Shown here in pieces: positions 63,831-64,000 of a DNA stretch of 64,000 nt. Made by a program: the position numbers and the translations under genes. This stretch comes from HK-STAS-PATE-42 sp964461505 (GTDB taxonomy: Bacteria; Patescibacteriota; Saccharimonadia; Saccharimonadales; HK-STAS-PATE-42), in NCBI GenBank assembly GCA_964461505.1, contig CAYWUW010000003.1, positions 1-64,000 of the forward strand, in the 5' to 3' direction. Position 1 is the first letter of the stretch. Each line of letters opens with the position of its first letter. The notes under the pieces were generated by a model that was given only the letters and a program-made list of their open reading frames with translations, was not told the DNA's origin and made no database searches.

Positions 63831-64000
63831 ATGCCTAGAAGATCATTATTTGAGGACAGAATGCTCGTCAGTACCCTCCATCTACATACTAATCTTGGAG
63901 TATGGGGGTTTGGTGACTTAGTTGAGACTTCTCAAGCTATTAGAGATGATGCCGAAGAATTGCCAGGACACGTAGCAAGCAGAGCATTAAGAAAGTTTAA
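63831..64000 (+). CDS. Unrecognised gene, 5' part only
   Basis: The frame from ATG 63831 runs off the window with 56 complete codons. The encoded start MPRRSLFEDRMLVSTLHLH and the later DDAEELPGHVASRALRKF look like an alternation of short helices, possibly winged-helix type, but too little is present to say. A good promoter precedes it. Confidence 0.55.
   Translation, partial: MPRRSLFEDRMLVSTLHLHTNLGVWGFGDLVETSQAIRDDAEELPGHVASRALRKF

Larger units (their letters stand above)
1..64000. repeat. Dispersed palindromic motif YTAAGCTTAR (window-wide)
   Basis: The 8-mers TAAGCTTA, TAAACTTA and its complement TAAGTTTA occur throughout the window, usually with a pyrimidine before and a purine after. 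About 20 copies were found by eye in positions 1-5700 (for example 74, 848, 1395, 1717, 1934, 2704, 3053, 3356, 4345, 4938, 5139, 5554). Base composition alone would give less than one in that stretch. Copies lie in coding regions in all three frames, often read as Leu-Ser-Leu or Lys-Leu, and in spacers. Adjacent inverted pairs give the 14-mer TAAACTTAAGTTTA, as at 1395, 34686 and 56156. The role is unknown; an uptake or chromosome-organisation signal is inferred. Confidence 0.9.

Noticed and set aside
1..64000. UGA recoding as in Gracilibacteria or SR1
   Set aside because: All conserved genes (UvrA, GltX, TypA, RecG and others) read through at full length with the standard code, with Trp encoded by TGG and no in-frame TGA needed.

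Overview
The window reads as a chromosome piece from a small-genome Patescibacteria (CPR) bacterium, most likely Saccharibacteria-like; that placement is an inference. Reasons: dense coding, about 40% GC, standard genetic code, a monoderm surface set (L,D-transpeptidase, RpfB-like G5/lysozyme-fold protein, UppS, polyprenyl sugar transferase, no outer-membrane genes), many small unrecognised genes, and a WhiB-like Fe-S regulator that is otherwise typical of Actinobacteria and their phages. No tRNA, rRNA, CRISPR array or transposase was seen.

Layout. 0-12 kb: surface proteins, uvrA, recG, rlmH, khpA and rpsP. 12-21 kb: glycosyltransferase, polyprenyl glycosylphosphotransferase, a PyrH-like kinase, an O-antigen-ligase-like protein, an ABC exporter and uppS, together a surface-glycan group. 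21-26 kb: ybaB-recR, trmD, pcrA/uvrD, response regulator. 26-38 kb: Rpf-like protein, M1 aminopeptidase, DsbA-like oxidoreductase, a repeat protein broken by an assembly gap, nusA, whiB-like gene, paired NlpC/P60-like genes, TPM and LemA proteins. 38-47 kb: exonuclease, class II aldolase, a Tyr/Ala repeat protein, L,D-transpeptidase, yidC, ruvC, methyltransferase. 47-55 kb: LexA-type DNA-binding protein, rplA and rplK separated by two small membrane genes, gltX, typA. 55-61 kb: envelope proteins. 61-64 kb: small unrecognised genes.

Three patterns overlie the genes. (1) A palindromic motif, consensus YTAAGCTTAR with TAAACTTA/TAAGTTTA variants, recurs about every 250-300 bp on conserved backbone, inside and outside genes, and is nearly absent from several accessory stretches; a DNA-uptake-sequence-like signal is the leading hypothesis. 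(2) Intergenic space is filled with short palindromic repeats. Three nuclease-type domains (two GIY-YIG genes and one DUF559/Vsr-like domain fused into RecG) each sit between inverted copies of such a palindrome, which suggests small repeat-plus-nuclease mobile cassettes. Related palindromes also lie in frame inside uvrA, recG, rlmH, pcrA and gltX. (3) Many accessory genes have a good -35/-10 promoter only a few bases before their start codon, implying leaderless mRNAs, while several housekeeping genes carry Shine-Dalgarno-like sequences.

All statements come from reading the sequence and general knowledge of families; no database search was run and counts by eye are approximate.
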